DNA from: CAYWTS01 sp964461265
GTDB taxonomy: Bacteria > Bacteroidota > Ignavibacteria > Tepidaquicellales > OLB5
Length of the DNA: 18,173 nucleotides
Reading direction: 5' to 3'
Assembly (NCBI GenBank): GCA_964461265.1
Contig: CAYWTS010000036.1
Location: 1 to 18,173, forward strand
Below the pieces are notes generated by a model that worked only from the letters and a program-made list of their open reading frames with translations, was not told the origin of the DNA and ran no database searches. The position numbers and the translations under genes are program-made. Every line of letters starts with the position of its first letter. The first letter of the stretch is position 1. This document shows, one piece after another, positions 6,799-13,586 of the stretch.

Positions 6799-7161
6799 TT
6801 ATTTTATTATAAAATACCCCGAATTCCCAAGTTCATTCATGTTTTTGTCGTAAAAAGTTATGATAAAAGTCCCTTTAGGCAGTTTGGCATTTGAAAGTAC
6901 TCCTATACAATCCGGCGGCGCTTCTCCTTCTTTCTTAACTACAAGATTTCCATCAGCATCCTTGATATGACAATAGATGTATGTTTGATTCCAATTCTCA
7001 CCCGTATAAGTATCAAAGAAAAATTCAATTATGTTTGTTTCAAAAACTTTATTTTCATTAATTATAGTCCCGTCATCAAGATACTTTTCACATACAGTAA
7101 CATATCCTATTTGTGCATATAAAGGTAAACTAAAGTAAAATAAAAATATTAGTGTTTTCAT
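6799..7161 (-). CDS. Small secreted hypothetical protein
   Basis: A 120-residue protein starting MKTLIFLFYFSLPLYAQIGYV; the signal peptide is cleaved near AQ, so it is exported. An in-frame TTG at 7185 would add eight residues. I prefer the ATG at 7161 because it puts the signal peptide at the N-terminus and lies just after AAGGAAAT, and because the TTG overlaps the promoter box. The mature part (about 100 residues) is beta-rich with three cysteines and ends GNSGYFIIK. The ending suggests a small Ig-like or jelly-roll fold, but I recognise no family. No sorting domain is present, so it probably stays in the periplasm. It shares an upstream motif with the next small secreted gene. Confidence 0.65.
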   Translation of the reverse strand: MKTLIFLFYFSLPLYAQIGYVTVCEKYLDDGTIINENKVFETNIIEFFFDTYTGENWNQTYIYCHIKDADGNLVVKKEGEAPPDCIGVLSNAKLPKGTFIITFYDKNMNELGNSGYFIIK

Positions 7162-7182
7162 TTTTAATTTCCTTTCACACTC

Positions 7183-7190
7183 CAAACATA
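7183..7190 (-). promoter_or_regulatory. Promoter -7 box (TATGTTTG)
   Basis: Fits TAnnTTTG on the minus strand. Its near edge lies 22 nt upstream of the ATG at 7161, within the 22-30 nt range seen for the other boxes in this window. Confidence 0.4.
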
Positions 7191-7210
7191 ATAAATCACA
7201 GCCTGTTTAT

Positions 7211-7229
7211 AGTATCATATTGTGATATT
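7211..7229. promoter_or_regulatory. Possible operator, copy 1 (TATCA-n4-TGATA)
   Basis: AGTATCATATTGTGATATT contains the inverted half-sites TATCA (7214-7218) and TGATA (7223-7227). It lies 20 bp upstream of the -7 box. A copy with 15 of 19 bases identical and the same spacing lies at 7833-7851, ahead of the other small secreted-protein gene. This suggests a shared regulator site; no regulator is known. Confidence 0.35.
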
Positions 7230-7317
7230 ATTTAAACACTTTTCCTTTACCTATATTAATAAATAAAAGCCACATAAAAGCAATAAAAGTAAAGAACTTT
7301 TGCATTTTTTCTTTGTT

Positions 7318-7435
7318 AGACCACCCCTCCATCCCGCCACGAGTTATCGGGGTGGGATTCCCCCCTCCTTGCTAAGTGGAACATCCCGCTTTGTGGGAGA
7401 GGGAAAGTCACGATTTATCGGGACAGGGGAGGTCT
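7318..7435. repeat. GC-rich nested palindromic repeat, intergenic
   Basis: A 118-bp island of GC-rich sequence in AT-rich surroundings. Outer arms are AGACC (7318-7322) and GGTCT (7431-7435), with CCCCTCC and GGGGAGG inside. Further inner pairs include CATCCCGC and GTGGGAGAGGG. It shares the CCCCTCC / TATCGGG vocabulary of the other GC-rich copies. It lies between the two small secreted genes, just after the stop of the second. Confidence 0.65.
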
Positions 7436-7457
7436 GTCATAAATTTTTCATTTTTGT

Positions 7458-7757
7458 TCACTTTCTTCTTTTAAAATTCGAATATTTCCATTTTCCGTTT
7501 GTTCTTTTGCTGATTTTATTAGCAAAATCTCTTACCGACCCGTACGGGATTGTTTCATAAGTTCCCGTTTCATTTATAGCTATGGTTGTGCTGTTTAAGA
7601 ACAGATAGAAATTATTTTCTATCCCGAACTTTTTATGGAAGTCAGACCACAAACTGTCGCTATCGGTTTTTTTAACCTGAATTACCTGCTGCTGTGTGTA
7701 GCAAAATGATGCTGTTAATAAAAGTATCAGCTGTACAATCAATATTTTTTTATACAT
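7458..7757 (-). CDS. Small secreted hypothetical protein
   Basis: A 99-residue protein with a signal peptide (MYKKILIVQLILLLTASFCY, then TQQQ). Cys19 is not in a good lipobox (ASFC). The mature part has no recognisable domain: Ser/Asp/Trp-containing SDSLWSDFHKKF, then beta-like segments, and a very basic tail SKRTNGKWKYSNFKRRK. A GAGG lies 8 nt before the ATG at 7757. It is near another small secreted gene and shares its upstream TATC...GATA motif, so the two may be co-regulated though separated by a repeat. Confidence 0.55.
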   Translation of the reverse strand: MYKKILIVQLILLLTASFCYTQQQVIQVKKTDSDSLWSDFHKKFGIENNFYLFLNSTTIAINETGTYETIPYGSVRDFANKISKRTNGKWKYSNFKRRK

Positions 7758-7832
7758 GTTTTAAACCTCAAATTTAGTTTGTTATTTGTATGAAATTTAC
7801 ATTATAAAAATAAACTAAACATTTAGCAGAAC

Positions 7833-7851
7833 AGTATCATAGAAAGATATT
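7833..7851. promoter_or_regulatory. Possible operator, copy 2 (TATC-n7-GATA)
   Basis: AGTATCATAGAAAGATATT matches the 7211-7229 copy at 15 of 19 positions, with the outer nine and six bases identical. It lies 76 bp upstream of the ATG at 7757. Confidence 0.3.
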
Positions 7852-7854
7852 TTT

Positions 7855-7927
7855 CCTCACTTCCACCCCCTCTCCGTAAATGGAGAGGGGAAAGCTTTCC
7901 TGATTTATCTGGAAAGCAGGGGTGAGG
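7855..7927. repeat. GC-rich nested palindromic repeat, intergenic
   Basis: A 73-bp element with outer arms CCTCAC (7855-7860) and GTGAGG (7922-7927). Inside is a 9-bp pair CCCCTCTCC (7867-7875) / GGAGAGGGG (7882-7890), and a 7-bp pair GCTTTCC (7894-7900) / GGAAAGC (7911-7917). It lies directly beside the assembly gap and is probably why the assembly broke there. Confidence 0.7.
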
Positions 7928-7968
7928 AGTTTGCAAAAAGGCAATTAATATTTGATTTAGTATTGTGA

Positions 7969-8068
7969 NNNNNNNNNNNNNNNNNNNNNNNNNNNNNNNN
8001 NNNNNNNNNNNNNNNNNNNNNNNNNNNNNNNNNNNNNNNNNNNNNNNNNNNNNNNNNNNNNNNNNNNN
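7969..8068. other. Assembly gap (100 N) flanked by an identical 55-nt sequence
   Basis: Exactly 100 N, a conventional placeholder for a gap of unknown size. The 55 bases before it (7914-7968) are identical to the 55 bases after it (8069-8123). This is what two contig ends with an unmerged k=55 overlap look like, so the true sequence probably runs straight through, with no gap and only one copy. The rest of 7758-8293 holds repeats and possible regulatory sites but no gene. Confidence 0.85.
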
Positions 8069-8225
8069 AAGCAGGGGTGAGGAGTTTGCAAAAAGGCAAT
8101 TAATATTTGATTTAGTATTGTGATTTATATTTCATCTTGTTTACTTTGCAAATTAATAGAGTTGGGTGTGAATTTCATAGAATAAAAACAGTTAAAACTG
8201 TTGATAAAACTATGATATTTTTATT

Positions 8226-8287
8226 AACACCTCGATTAATCGAGGTGTTTATGCTGATAGTGACTGCATCGAACCGTTTCAACGGTT
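8226..8287. repeat. Paired-palindrome (REP/BIME-like) unit, copy 2
   Basis: A perfect 24-bp palindrome at 8226-8249 (arms AACACCTCGATT / AATCGAGGTGTT), a 22-nt spacer, then AACCGTTTCAACGGTT (8272-8287), identical to the second palindrome of copy 1. It ends 6 bp before the first possible ATG of the M15 peptidase gene. Confidence 0.55.
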
Positions 8288-8293
8288 TATAAA

Positions 8294-9145
8294 ATGGACT
8301 TTAAACTTGAGATTATACGAAAAATAATGAAGATGTTAATAAATTTAATAATATCCTTCTCGCTTTTTTACAGTTCAAGCTTTGTTAACCGCCTGGAAAC
8401 AAATCAAAGCTTAATTGTAACAGAAACCTATGCGGCAGGTCAATTTGAACATGGTGTTCCCGATGGATTGCAAAAGCTTCTGGAAGCTTATCCCGATTTC
8501 CTTGATTCTGCCGATGAGAACAATCTTTACTGGAAAGACGGAACTATAATGCAGTGGGATGACGGCGTCAAGAACAAAACACATGACGAGATGCTTGACA
8601 AGCCCGATTTGGAGGATATGATGTCACAGCAATACACTGCGGGTGATGACTGGGATTCGCCGCCGGAAGAAGATTTTGAACCGGGCAGAATACGTTATGA
8701 GCCATTTTTTAAAAAAATGTACGGTCAAAGCTCATCGGAGGTGCAGAAAAATCTTGTGACGGTAAAGTGGCTGCCCTCTATTTGTGGTGAAAATGTACTT
8801 GTTACTAAAATTAACGGTGTTGCCGATAAGCTTAAAGAAATTTCGGATGAGCTTGAGGAATTACCTGAAGGGTTTCATAAATACCTTAAACGAACTGGCG
8901 GAACGTTTAACTGGCGTTATATTGCAGGGACAAAACGACTAAGCACCCATGCTTTCGGAACTGCAATAGATATAAACACACAATACTCCGATTACTGGAA
9001 GTGGAACGGAGATATGGTTTGGCGTAACCGGATACCGATGGAAATTGTTGAGATATTTGAGCGTCACGGATTTATCTGGGGCGGCAAGTGGTATCATTAC
9101 GATACAATGCATTTTGAATACAGACCGGAATTGTTAGTTGAATAG
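8294..9145 (+). CDS. M15-family D-Ala-D-Ala carboxypeptidase / L-Ala-D-Glu peptidase-like protein
   Basis: Zinc peptidase expected to trim cell-wall peptide cross-links outside the cytoplasmic membrane. The C-terminal third has the M15 signature: STHAFGTAID (H219, D226) and, after WGGKWYHYD, MHFEYRPE (H273), giving the zinc ligands H-D-H. R-x-x-STH and TMHFE resemble the M15_4 group (endolysin or CwlK-like) more than VanY. The first 120 residues are unusual, acidic and without a known domain. Two starts are possible: ATG 8294 gives 283 residues with an 11-residue charged lead. ATG 8327 (MKMLINLIISFSLFY) puts the signal peptide at the N-terminus and may be the true start. No Shine-Dalgarno sequence is seen at either. 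It stands alone, with repeats on both sides. Confidence 0.87.
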   Translation: MDFKLEIIRKIMKMLINLIISFSLFYSSSFVNRLETNQSLIVTETYAAGQFEHGVPDGLQKLLEAYPDFLDSADENNLYWKDGTIMQWDDGVKNKTHDEMLDKPDLEDMMSQQYTAGDDWDSPPEEDFEPGRIRYEPFFKKMYGQSSSEVQKNLVTVKWLPSICGENVLVTKINGVADKLKEISDELEELPEGFHKYLKRTGGTFNWRYIAGTKRLSTHAFGTAIDINTQYSDYWKWNGDMVWRNRIPMEIVEIFERHGFIWGGKWYHYDTMHFEYRPELLVE

Positions 9146-9208
9146 TTAATCAGTTAAACGGTTAATTGGTTAAATAATTAATTGGTTAATCAGTAAATCA
9201 GTTAAATG
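9145..9208. repeat. Degenerate 8-bp tandem repeat (GTTAATYR), eight units
   Basis: Eight successive octamers start with GTTAATCA, GTTAAACG, GTTAATTG, GTTAAATA and end with GTTAAATG, overlapping the last base of the M15 peptidase stop codon. Together they make a 64-bp array. Length variation between strains is plausible. Confidence 0.75.
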
Positions 9209-9289
9209 TTGTTCGGATTGTGCCTTAAACCTGTAACCTTTAGCTTGCAACTTATTAAATTTTCCCCTGTTTTTATCCCAACCTTCATT

Positions 9290-9297
9290 TATTTTTG
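9290..9297 (+). promoter_or_regulatory. Promoter -7 box (TATTTTTG)
   Basis: Fits TAnnTTTG and lies 24 nt upstream of the TTG start at 9322. It follows the octamer repeat and would give a leader of about 20 nt. No -33 TTTG is found. Confidence 0.4.
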
Positions 9298-9321
9298 CAT
9301 ACATTTTAAAATTATTAACAA

Positions 9322-10038
9322 TTGCAGGCAATAATATTAGCGGCGGGACTTTCAAAACGGCTCAGGCCTTTAACCGATTCAACTCCGAAGTGTTTACTTA
9401 AAATCGGCGATAAAACAATTCTTGAGCTAACAATAGATAATGTTTTGAAAAACAACATCAATGAATTTGTTATGGTCACCGGATACAGGGAACATATGAT
9501 TAAGGATTTTATTTCACAAAAATACCCGGTGCTTAAGATAACATACATAACAAACTCAGATTACGAGAATAACAACAACAGCTACTCATTATGGATGACA
9601 AGAAACTATATTAAAAACAGCTGCATTTTATTAGACAGTGATATTCTTTTCGATTACAGAATCATCGGCAAGCTTTTAAATTCACCATATGAAAACTGTC
9701 TGGCGGTTAACTCAAATCATAAGCTTGGTGATGAGGAGATTAAAGTAATTGCTGATAGTACCAATAAGATACTCCATATCGGTAAGGAAATAAATCCCGC
9801 TGTAAGCATTGGTGAATCTATTGGGATTGAGAAGTTTAACAGTGAGTTTTTCAGTAAGTTAGGTGAGGTTCTTGATAGAAAAATTGTAAAAGAGAATAAT
9901 GTTAACGAATTTTACGAAGTTTCTTTCCAGGAACTCTATGATAGCGGGAACGCAATGTATGCTGTTGACGTTTCAGAATTCAGGTCGATGGAGATTGATA
10001 CACCCGAAGACCTTGAGAGAGCAAAGAGAGAGTTTTAA
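9322..10038 (+). CDS. NTP-transferase family nucleotidyltransferase (phosphocholine/sugar-phosphate type)
   Basis: A 238-residue enzyme of the GT-A-like nucleotidyltransferase fold, expected to make an NDP-activated alcohol or sugar for surface polymers. The N-terminus has the nucleotide loop LAAGLSKRLRPLTDSTPKCL (8-26; G, R and K positions conserved). NNNNSYSLW near 90 and LLDSDILF near 103-110 (metal Asp) follow, and the C-terminal EIDTPEDLERAKR is typical. The NNxYSLW block resembles LicC-type phosphocholine cytidylyltransferases, but a sugar substrate cannot be excluded. The start codon is TTG: an in-frame TAA lies only six bases upstream (9316-9318) and no ATG fits, while the family's proteins begin exactly MQAIILAAG. 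Upstream are a TAnnTTTG box and the octamer array. Confidence 0.88.
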   Translation: MQAIILAAGLSKRLRPLTDSTPKCLLKIGDKTILELTIDNVLKNNINEFVMVTGYREHMIKDFISQKYPVLKITYITNSDYENNNNSYSLWMTRNYIKNSCILLDSDILFDYRIIGKLLNSPYENCLAVNSNHKLGDEEIKVIADSTNKILHIGKEINPAVSIGESIGIEKFNSEFFSKLGEVLDRKIVKENNVNEFYEVSFQELYDSGNAMYAVDVSEFRSMEIDTPEDLERAKREF

Positions 10039-10044
10039 TAAATT

Positions 10045-10063
10045 ATTCCCCTAAAGCGGGAAT
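10045..10063. repeat. ATTCCC...GGGAAT hairpin repeat, degenerate copy
   Basis: ATTCCC-CTAAAGC-GGGAAT, seven bases after the nucleotidyltransferase stop codon. It looks like a decayed copy of the hairpin at 10168-10191; it could act as a weak terminator, but no T run follows. Confidence 0.45.
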
Positions 10064-10167
10064 CCATTTTTCATGTTATTTTGAAATCTTTGTAAATGTT
10101 AATTTAGTCAAGAATGTTTCTTAGAAAAATCAACAATTTATCATAATATTAAAATAGAATCACAAAT

Positions 10168-10191
10168 GTAGATTCCCGCTTTCGCGGGAAT
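10168..10191 (+). repeat. ATTCCYGC-TTTC-GCRGGAAT hairpin repeat, overlapping a possible start
   Basis: Perfect 8-bp arms ATTCCCGC (10172-10179) and GCGGGAAT (10184-10191) with loop TTTC, preceded by GTAG. The ATG at 10190-10192 lies in its last bases, so the rhomboid gene's first in-frame ATG is created by the repeat. The real start is more likely the ATG at 10199, with GGGA at 10186-10189 as a possible ribosome site hidden in the stem. Confidence 0.6.
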
Positions 10192-10198
10192 GTTTAAA

Positions 10199-11137
10199 AT
10201 GGGCTTATTCAACCAAAATAAAGACAGATATAAAAACTACCAGTACCGCCGTCCTTCGATGTTCGGTGGCTTCTCGTATTTCCCGCCGGTTATTAAGATA
10301 CTGTTGATATCGAATGTTTTTATTTTCATAGTTCAGTATTTCTTCTTGAATAACTATCATATAGGAAAAGTACCGCTTGGTAATTGGTTTTTATCTTATT
10401 TTGCACTCATGCCTGTTGGCGAAGGTTTTATGCCCTGGCAGCTATTAACTTACCAGTTTATGCACGGCGGATTAATGCATTTGTTTTTTAATATGTTTGC
10501 TTTGTGGATGTTCGGTATGGAACTTGAAAACCTTTGGGGCTCTAAGAAGTTTTTAATATACTATCTTACTTGCGGTGTTGGTGCGGGGCTAACAAATCTT
10601 TTTATTGCACCTATGCTGGGACCTGCACTGCCCACAATCGGAGCATCAGGTTCGGTTTACGGTGTACTTGTTGCTTTCGGAATGCTTTTCCCTGAACGGC
10701 CTATATTCCTTTATTTCCTTTTCCCTATCAGGGCTAAGTATTTTGTGCTGATGTATATAGTTATTGAGTTCCTTTCGCTTGGCGGAGTATCTAACATTGC
10801 TCATGCTGCGCATCTTGGCGGTGCAGCGGTCGGGTTCTTTTATGTGCTTTTAACCAGAAGGGGAATAGACTTTTCGAAATATTTCAGGAATATGAAGTCA
10901 GATCCATATGAGCCGCAGCGGAGAGGTAATGTTTACCGCAATCCCTATTACGAAAAATATAACCGTGGTAATGAAGATATAAGCGATGCTGATTTCTATG
11001 ATGTTAATAAAAAAGGTGATGAAGTTTCACAGGAAAGGATCGATGAAATTCTGGATAAGATAAGCCGCGAGGGCTATCAAAACCTGACAGAAGAAGAAAA
11101 AAAGATTTTATTTGAAGCTAGTAAAAAAATACACTGA
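10199..11137 (+). CDS. Rhomboid-family intramembrane serine protease
   Basis: A six-or-more-span membrane protease that cuts substrates within the bilayer. Starting at 10199 it has 312 residues; the ORF opens three codons earlier at 10190, inside a hairpin repeat, which I reject as the start. Using 10190 numbering, the motifs are HGGLMHLFFNMFALWMFG (H97, N101), GASGSVYG with the nucleophile S153, and IAHAAHLGGAAVG with the catalytic H208. All the residues of an active enzyme are present. The N-terminal tail is cytosolic and tyrosine-rich. The C-terminal 70 residues are soluble, acidic and end SQERIDEILDKISREGYQNLTEEEKKIL, a helical tail common in Bacteroidota rhomboids. The target is unknown. 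Confidence 0.94.
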   Translation: MGLFNQNKDRYKNYQYRRPSMFGGFSYFPPVIKILLISNVFIFIVQYFFLNNYHIGKVPLGNWFLSYFALMPVGEGFMPWQLLTYQFMHGGLMHLFFNMFALWMFGMELENLWGSKKFLIYYLTCGVGAGLTNLFIAPMLGPALPTIGASGSVYGVLVAFGMLFPERPIFLYFLFPIRAKYFVLMYIVIEFLSLGGVSNIAHAAHLGGAAVGFFYVLLTRRGIDFSKYFRNMKSDPYEPQRRGNVYRNPYYEKYNRGNEDISDADFYDVNKKGDEVSQERIDEILDKISREGYQNLTEEEKKILFEASKKIH

Positions 11138-11338
11138 CGTATAAGTCAACGTTTATGATTCAAAGTCTAAAACGTACAATATAAAAAATAAATTTGTATT
11201 ATTGTCAGCAAACCAATTAATTCAGTATTTTGGTGTCAGTATGAACGAATATTTTTTAACTTTAAATTGGAATTATGAATTTTGCTTTCATAATTTTGAA
11301 TTTATAGCGAATGGAATTACCGGAATATCACTGGCTCA
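11138..11338. other. Intergenic leader of ispG, with hairpin and short upstream ORF
   Basis: A 9-bp inverted repeat AATTATGAA (11271-11279) / TTCATAATT (11287-11295) encloses a 7-nt loop. A 21-codon ORF (ATG 11311 to TAA) starts upstream of ispG and overlaps its first codons in another frame. A TAAATTTG (11189-11196) is probably too far from ispG to be its -7 box. Confidence 0.4.
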
Positions 11339-13288
11339 ATGAATACACTGACCCTATCCAGAAGATACTGCAATAATCTCTTTTCATATTCACGTTACAA
11401 AACCCGTATTGTTAATATAGGCGATGTCCCTCTAGGCGGAAGCTATCCCATACGCACACAATCTATGACAACAACCGATACCATGGATACAAATGCAACC
11501 GTTGAACAATCTATCAGAATCATAGAAGCAGGAGCTGATTATGTAAGAATAACCGCACCTTCGTTAAAGGAAGCTGAAAATCTTGCTGTTATTAAACGTG
11601 AACTAAAGGCAAGAGGCTATAACACTCCGCTTATTGCAGATATACACTTTATCCCCAGAGCAGCCGAGACCGCAGCGAAAATAGTTGAAAAAGTGCGTGT
11701 AAATCCTGGTAATTATGCTGATAGAAAAAGATTCAAGGTTTTTGAAGTTACCGATGAAATGTATCAGCAGGAGCTTGATAGGATTTACAAAGAATTTGCT
11801 CCGCTTGTAAAAGTATGCAAAGAATACGGGACAGCAATGCGTATCGGAACGAACCACGGCTCGCTTTCAGACAGGATCATGAACCGTTACGGAGATACAC
11901 CGATGGGTATGGTGGAATCGGCACTGGAATTTGTCAGGATTTGCGAGGACCTCGATTATCACGAAATTGTACTTTCAATGAAAGCATCCAATCCAAAAGT
12001 TATGGTGCAGGCATACCGTTTGCTTGTGAACAGGATGGAAGAAGAAGGAATGAACTATCCCATACACCTTGGGGTTACTGAGGCAGGCGATGGTTCAGAC
12101 GGCAGGATAAAATCGGCACTGGGTATAGGCCTACTGCTTGAAGACGGTATTGGTGATACAATCCGTGTGTCATTAACCGAAGAGCCAGAATTTGAAATTC
12201 CGGTATGCAAAAAACTGATTGAAAAGTATAGTAATAAAATTCAAGCTGCTAAATCAGAAGTCCGAAATCCGCAACTCGAAATTTTCTATAATCCATTTGA
12301 ATACTCAAGGAGAGAAACAATTGCGGTTTATAAAATCGGAAACCACCATGTACCTGTAGTAATTGTTAAGTTAGATGCGGATGAATTTAAAGAACCGGAT
12401 TCTCTCAGTAAGTTATATTATAGTTATAACCGCATAACCGATAAATGGAACATTGGTGACCTTGCACCTGATTTTATTTATCTGGGGAGCAAAGATTTAC
12501 CTTACTCACTGCCCGGAAGCCTGAAAAAAATTTTCGATTATGATTACTGGATAACTTTGCAGGATGAACCTGATTCATTTCCTTTGTTTACTCAAAAACA
12601 ATATTTGCATGCTGAGAGAAAATCGCACAGAATAAATTTTGTAGAAACAGAATTGAAAGAGTTCAATGATGAACTGATTAATGCAGTTTCGGAAGATAAA
12701 TTTTGTGTTTTGGTTTTAAAGTCGGCAGATGATGTGCTGCATGAACTGAGAGGATTTTATTTTAAATTATTAAACTACAGCAAGAAGGTTCCGGTTATTC
12801 TTAAGGGCTGTTATAATATAACCGATAAGGAAAAATTTCAGCTGTGTTCATCTTCCGATATAGGAGGATTGTTAATTGACGGATTCGGTGACGGTGTTTG
12901 GCTGGAGTCAAAAGAACAGGACACAGAATTTCTAAACGAAACTTGTTTTGGTATTCTTCAAGCCTCAAGAATGAGGATTACAAAGACCGAATACATTTCC
13001 TGTCCTTCATGCGGAAGAACTCAATTCGACCTTCAGGAAACCACAGCGATGATAAAAGAAAAAACCAGTCATCTGAAAGGTGTTAAGATTGCGGTAATGG
13101 GCTGTATAGTTAACGGGCCGGGTGAAATGGCTGATGCCGATTATGGCTTTGTGGGCAGCGGTGCCGGATGGGTAAACCTGTACAAAGGGAAGGAAGTTGT
13201 GGAACGGGGAATACGATACGATAAAGCTCTCGATAAACTGATTGAGCTGATAAAAGAAAACGGTGACTGGGTGGAAGAAAGCCTGTAA
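11339..13288 (+). CDS. ispG: 4-hydroxy-3-methylbut-2-enyl-diphosphate synthase, long form with inserted central domain
   Basis: Makes HMBPP from MEcPP in the non-mevalonate isoprenoid pathway, using a [4Fe-4S] cluster. At 649 residues it is much longer than the E. coli type (about 370). The N-terminal TIM barrel (about 20-280) begins YKTRIVNIGDVPLGGSYPIRTQSMTTTDT and includes RVNPGNY and RIGTNHGSLSDR. A variable domain of about 260 residues follows (about 285-545), as in the plant, Chlamydia and Bacteroidota/Chlorobi form. The C-terminal domain holds the cluster ligands C555 and C558 (CPSCGR) with C589 and E596 (GCIVNGPGE). The start ATG 11339 fits the family N-terminus. A terminator follows at 13412. 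Confidence 0.96.
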   Translation: MNTLTLSRRYCNNLFSYSRYKTRIVNIGDVPLGGSYPIRTQSMTTTDTMDTNATVEQSIRIIEAGADYVRITAPSLKEAENLAVIKRELKARGYNTPLIADIHFIPRAAETAAKIVEKVRVNPGNYADRKRFKVFEVTDEMYQQELDRIYKEFAPLVKVCKEYGTAMRIGTNHGSLSDRIMNRYGDTPMGMVESALEFVRICEDLDYHEIVLSMKASNPKVMVQAYRLLVNRMEEEGMNYPIHLGVTEAGDGSDGRIKSALGIGLLLEDGIGDTIRVSLTEEPEFEIPVCKKLIEKYSNKIQAAKSEVRNPQLEIFYNPFEYSRRETIAVYKIGNHHVPVVIVKLDADEFKEPDSLSKLYYSYNRITDKWNIGDLAPDFIYLGSKDLPYSLPGSLKKIFDYDYWITLQDEPDSFPLFTQKQYLHAERKSHRINFVETELKEFNDELINAVSEDKFCVLVLKSADDVLHELRGFYFKLLNYSKKVPVILKGCYNITDKEKFQLCSSSDIGGLLIDGFGDGVWLESKEQDTEFLNETCFGILQASRMRITKTEYISCPSCGRTQFDLQETTAMIKEKTSHLKGVKIAVMGCIVNGPGEMADADYGFVGSGAGWVNLYKGKEVVERGIRYDKALDKLIELIKENGDWVEESL

Positions 13289-13411
13289 TGAAATTTATGT
13301 AGGGATTTGATTTATCAAAACCGTTGTTTATGATTAAATTTAGGAATATAAGACTGTTACCTGCCTTGAAAGTATAGTCAGAAATAACCATATTTGACGT
13401 TTGGGAATGCT

Positions 13412-13449
13412 AAAATTGCTCATTTTTCCTGAAATTGAGCAATTTTTTT
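13412..13449 (+). terminator. Intrinsic terminator after ispG
   Basis: Stem AAAATTGCTCA (13412-13422) / TGAGCAATTTT (13436-13446), 13-nt loop, followed by a T run to 13449. It separates ispG from rpsA. Confidence 0.75.
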
Positions 13450-13535
13450 ATCCGCATCCCACAAAATGTTAATTAACCCCCGCATAAAAAGAGATTTAAT
13501 CAATCTGTTTGAAACGGGAATTTTGGCGAAAGCCG

Positions 13536-13555
13536 TCCCGACGAGTATGTCGGGA
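13536..13555. repeat. TCCCGAC-GTCGGGA hairpin in the rpsA leader
   Basis: TCCCGAC (13536-13542), loop GAGTAT, GTCGGGA (13549-13555), perfect 7-bp arms. It lies 31 bp before the S1 start and 17 bp before GGAGA. The surrounding CGGGA words match the GC-rich repeats elsewhere in the window, so it is probably another dispersed copy. A role in S1 autoregulation is possible but unproven. Confidence 0.5.
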
Positions 13556-13586
13556 TAAACTTTTAAACGAATGGAGAATTAATACG

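Noticed and set aside
7163..7185. TTG start at 7185 for the small secreted protein
   Set aside because: It would place eight charged residues before the signal peptide and overlaps the -7 box; ATG 7161 has AAGGAAAT upstream.
7300..7560. 86-codon plus-strand ORF starting MHFFFVRPPLHPATSYRGG
   Set aside because: It is made largely of the GC-rich palindromic repeat and runs antisense into the small secreted gene at 7458; no conserved pattern or ribosome site.
7769..7776. TAAATTTG on the minus strand as promoter of the 99-aa secreted protein
   Set aside because: Only 12 nt from the ATG, overlapping the likely ribosome site, so it does not fit the spacing of the other boxes.
7905..8099. Minus-strand ORF spanning the N run
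   Set aside because: More than half of it is unknown bases and both ends come from the duplicated 55-mer; it exists only because of the assembly gap.
2887..8287. Possible CRISPR array because of many short repeats
   Set aside because: The repeats are palindromes of different families, irregularly spaced, without equal-length unique spacers and with no cas gene.
11189..11196. TAAATTTG as the ispG promoter
   Set aside because: It lies about 140 nt from the start, unlike the 22-30 nt of the other boxes; chance matches are expected in such AT-rich DNA.
13509..13586. N-terminal extension of S1 from TTG 13509
   Set aside because: The extension is translated repeat hairpin with an atypical basic sequence, while ATG 13587 has GGAGA in place and gives the normal S1 length.
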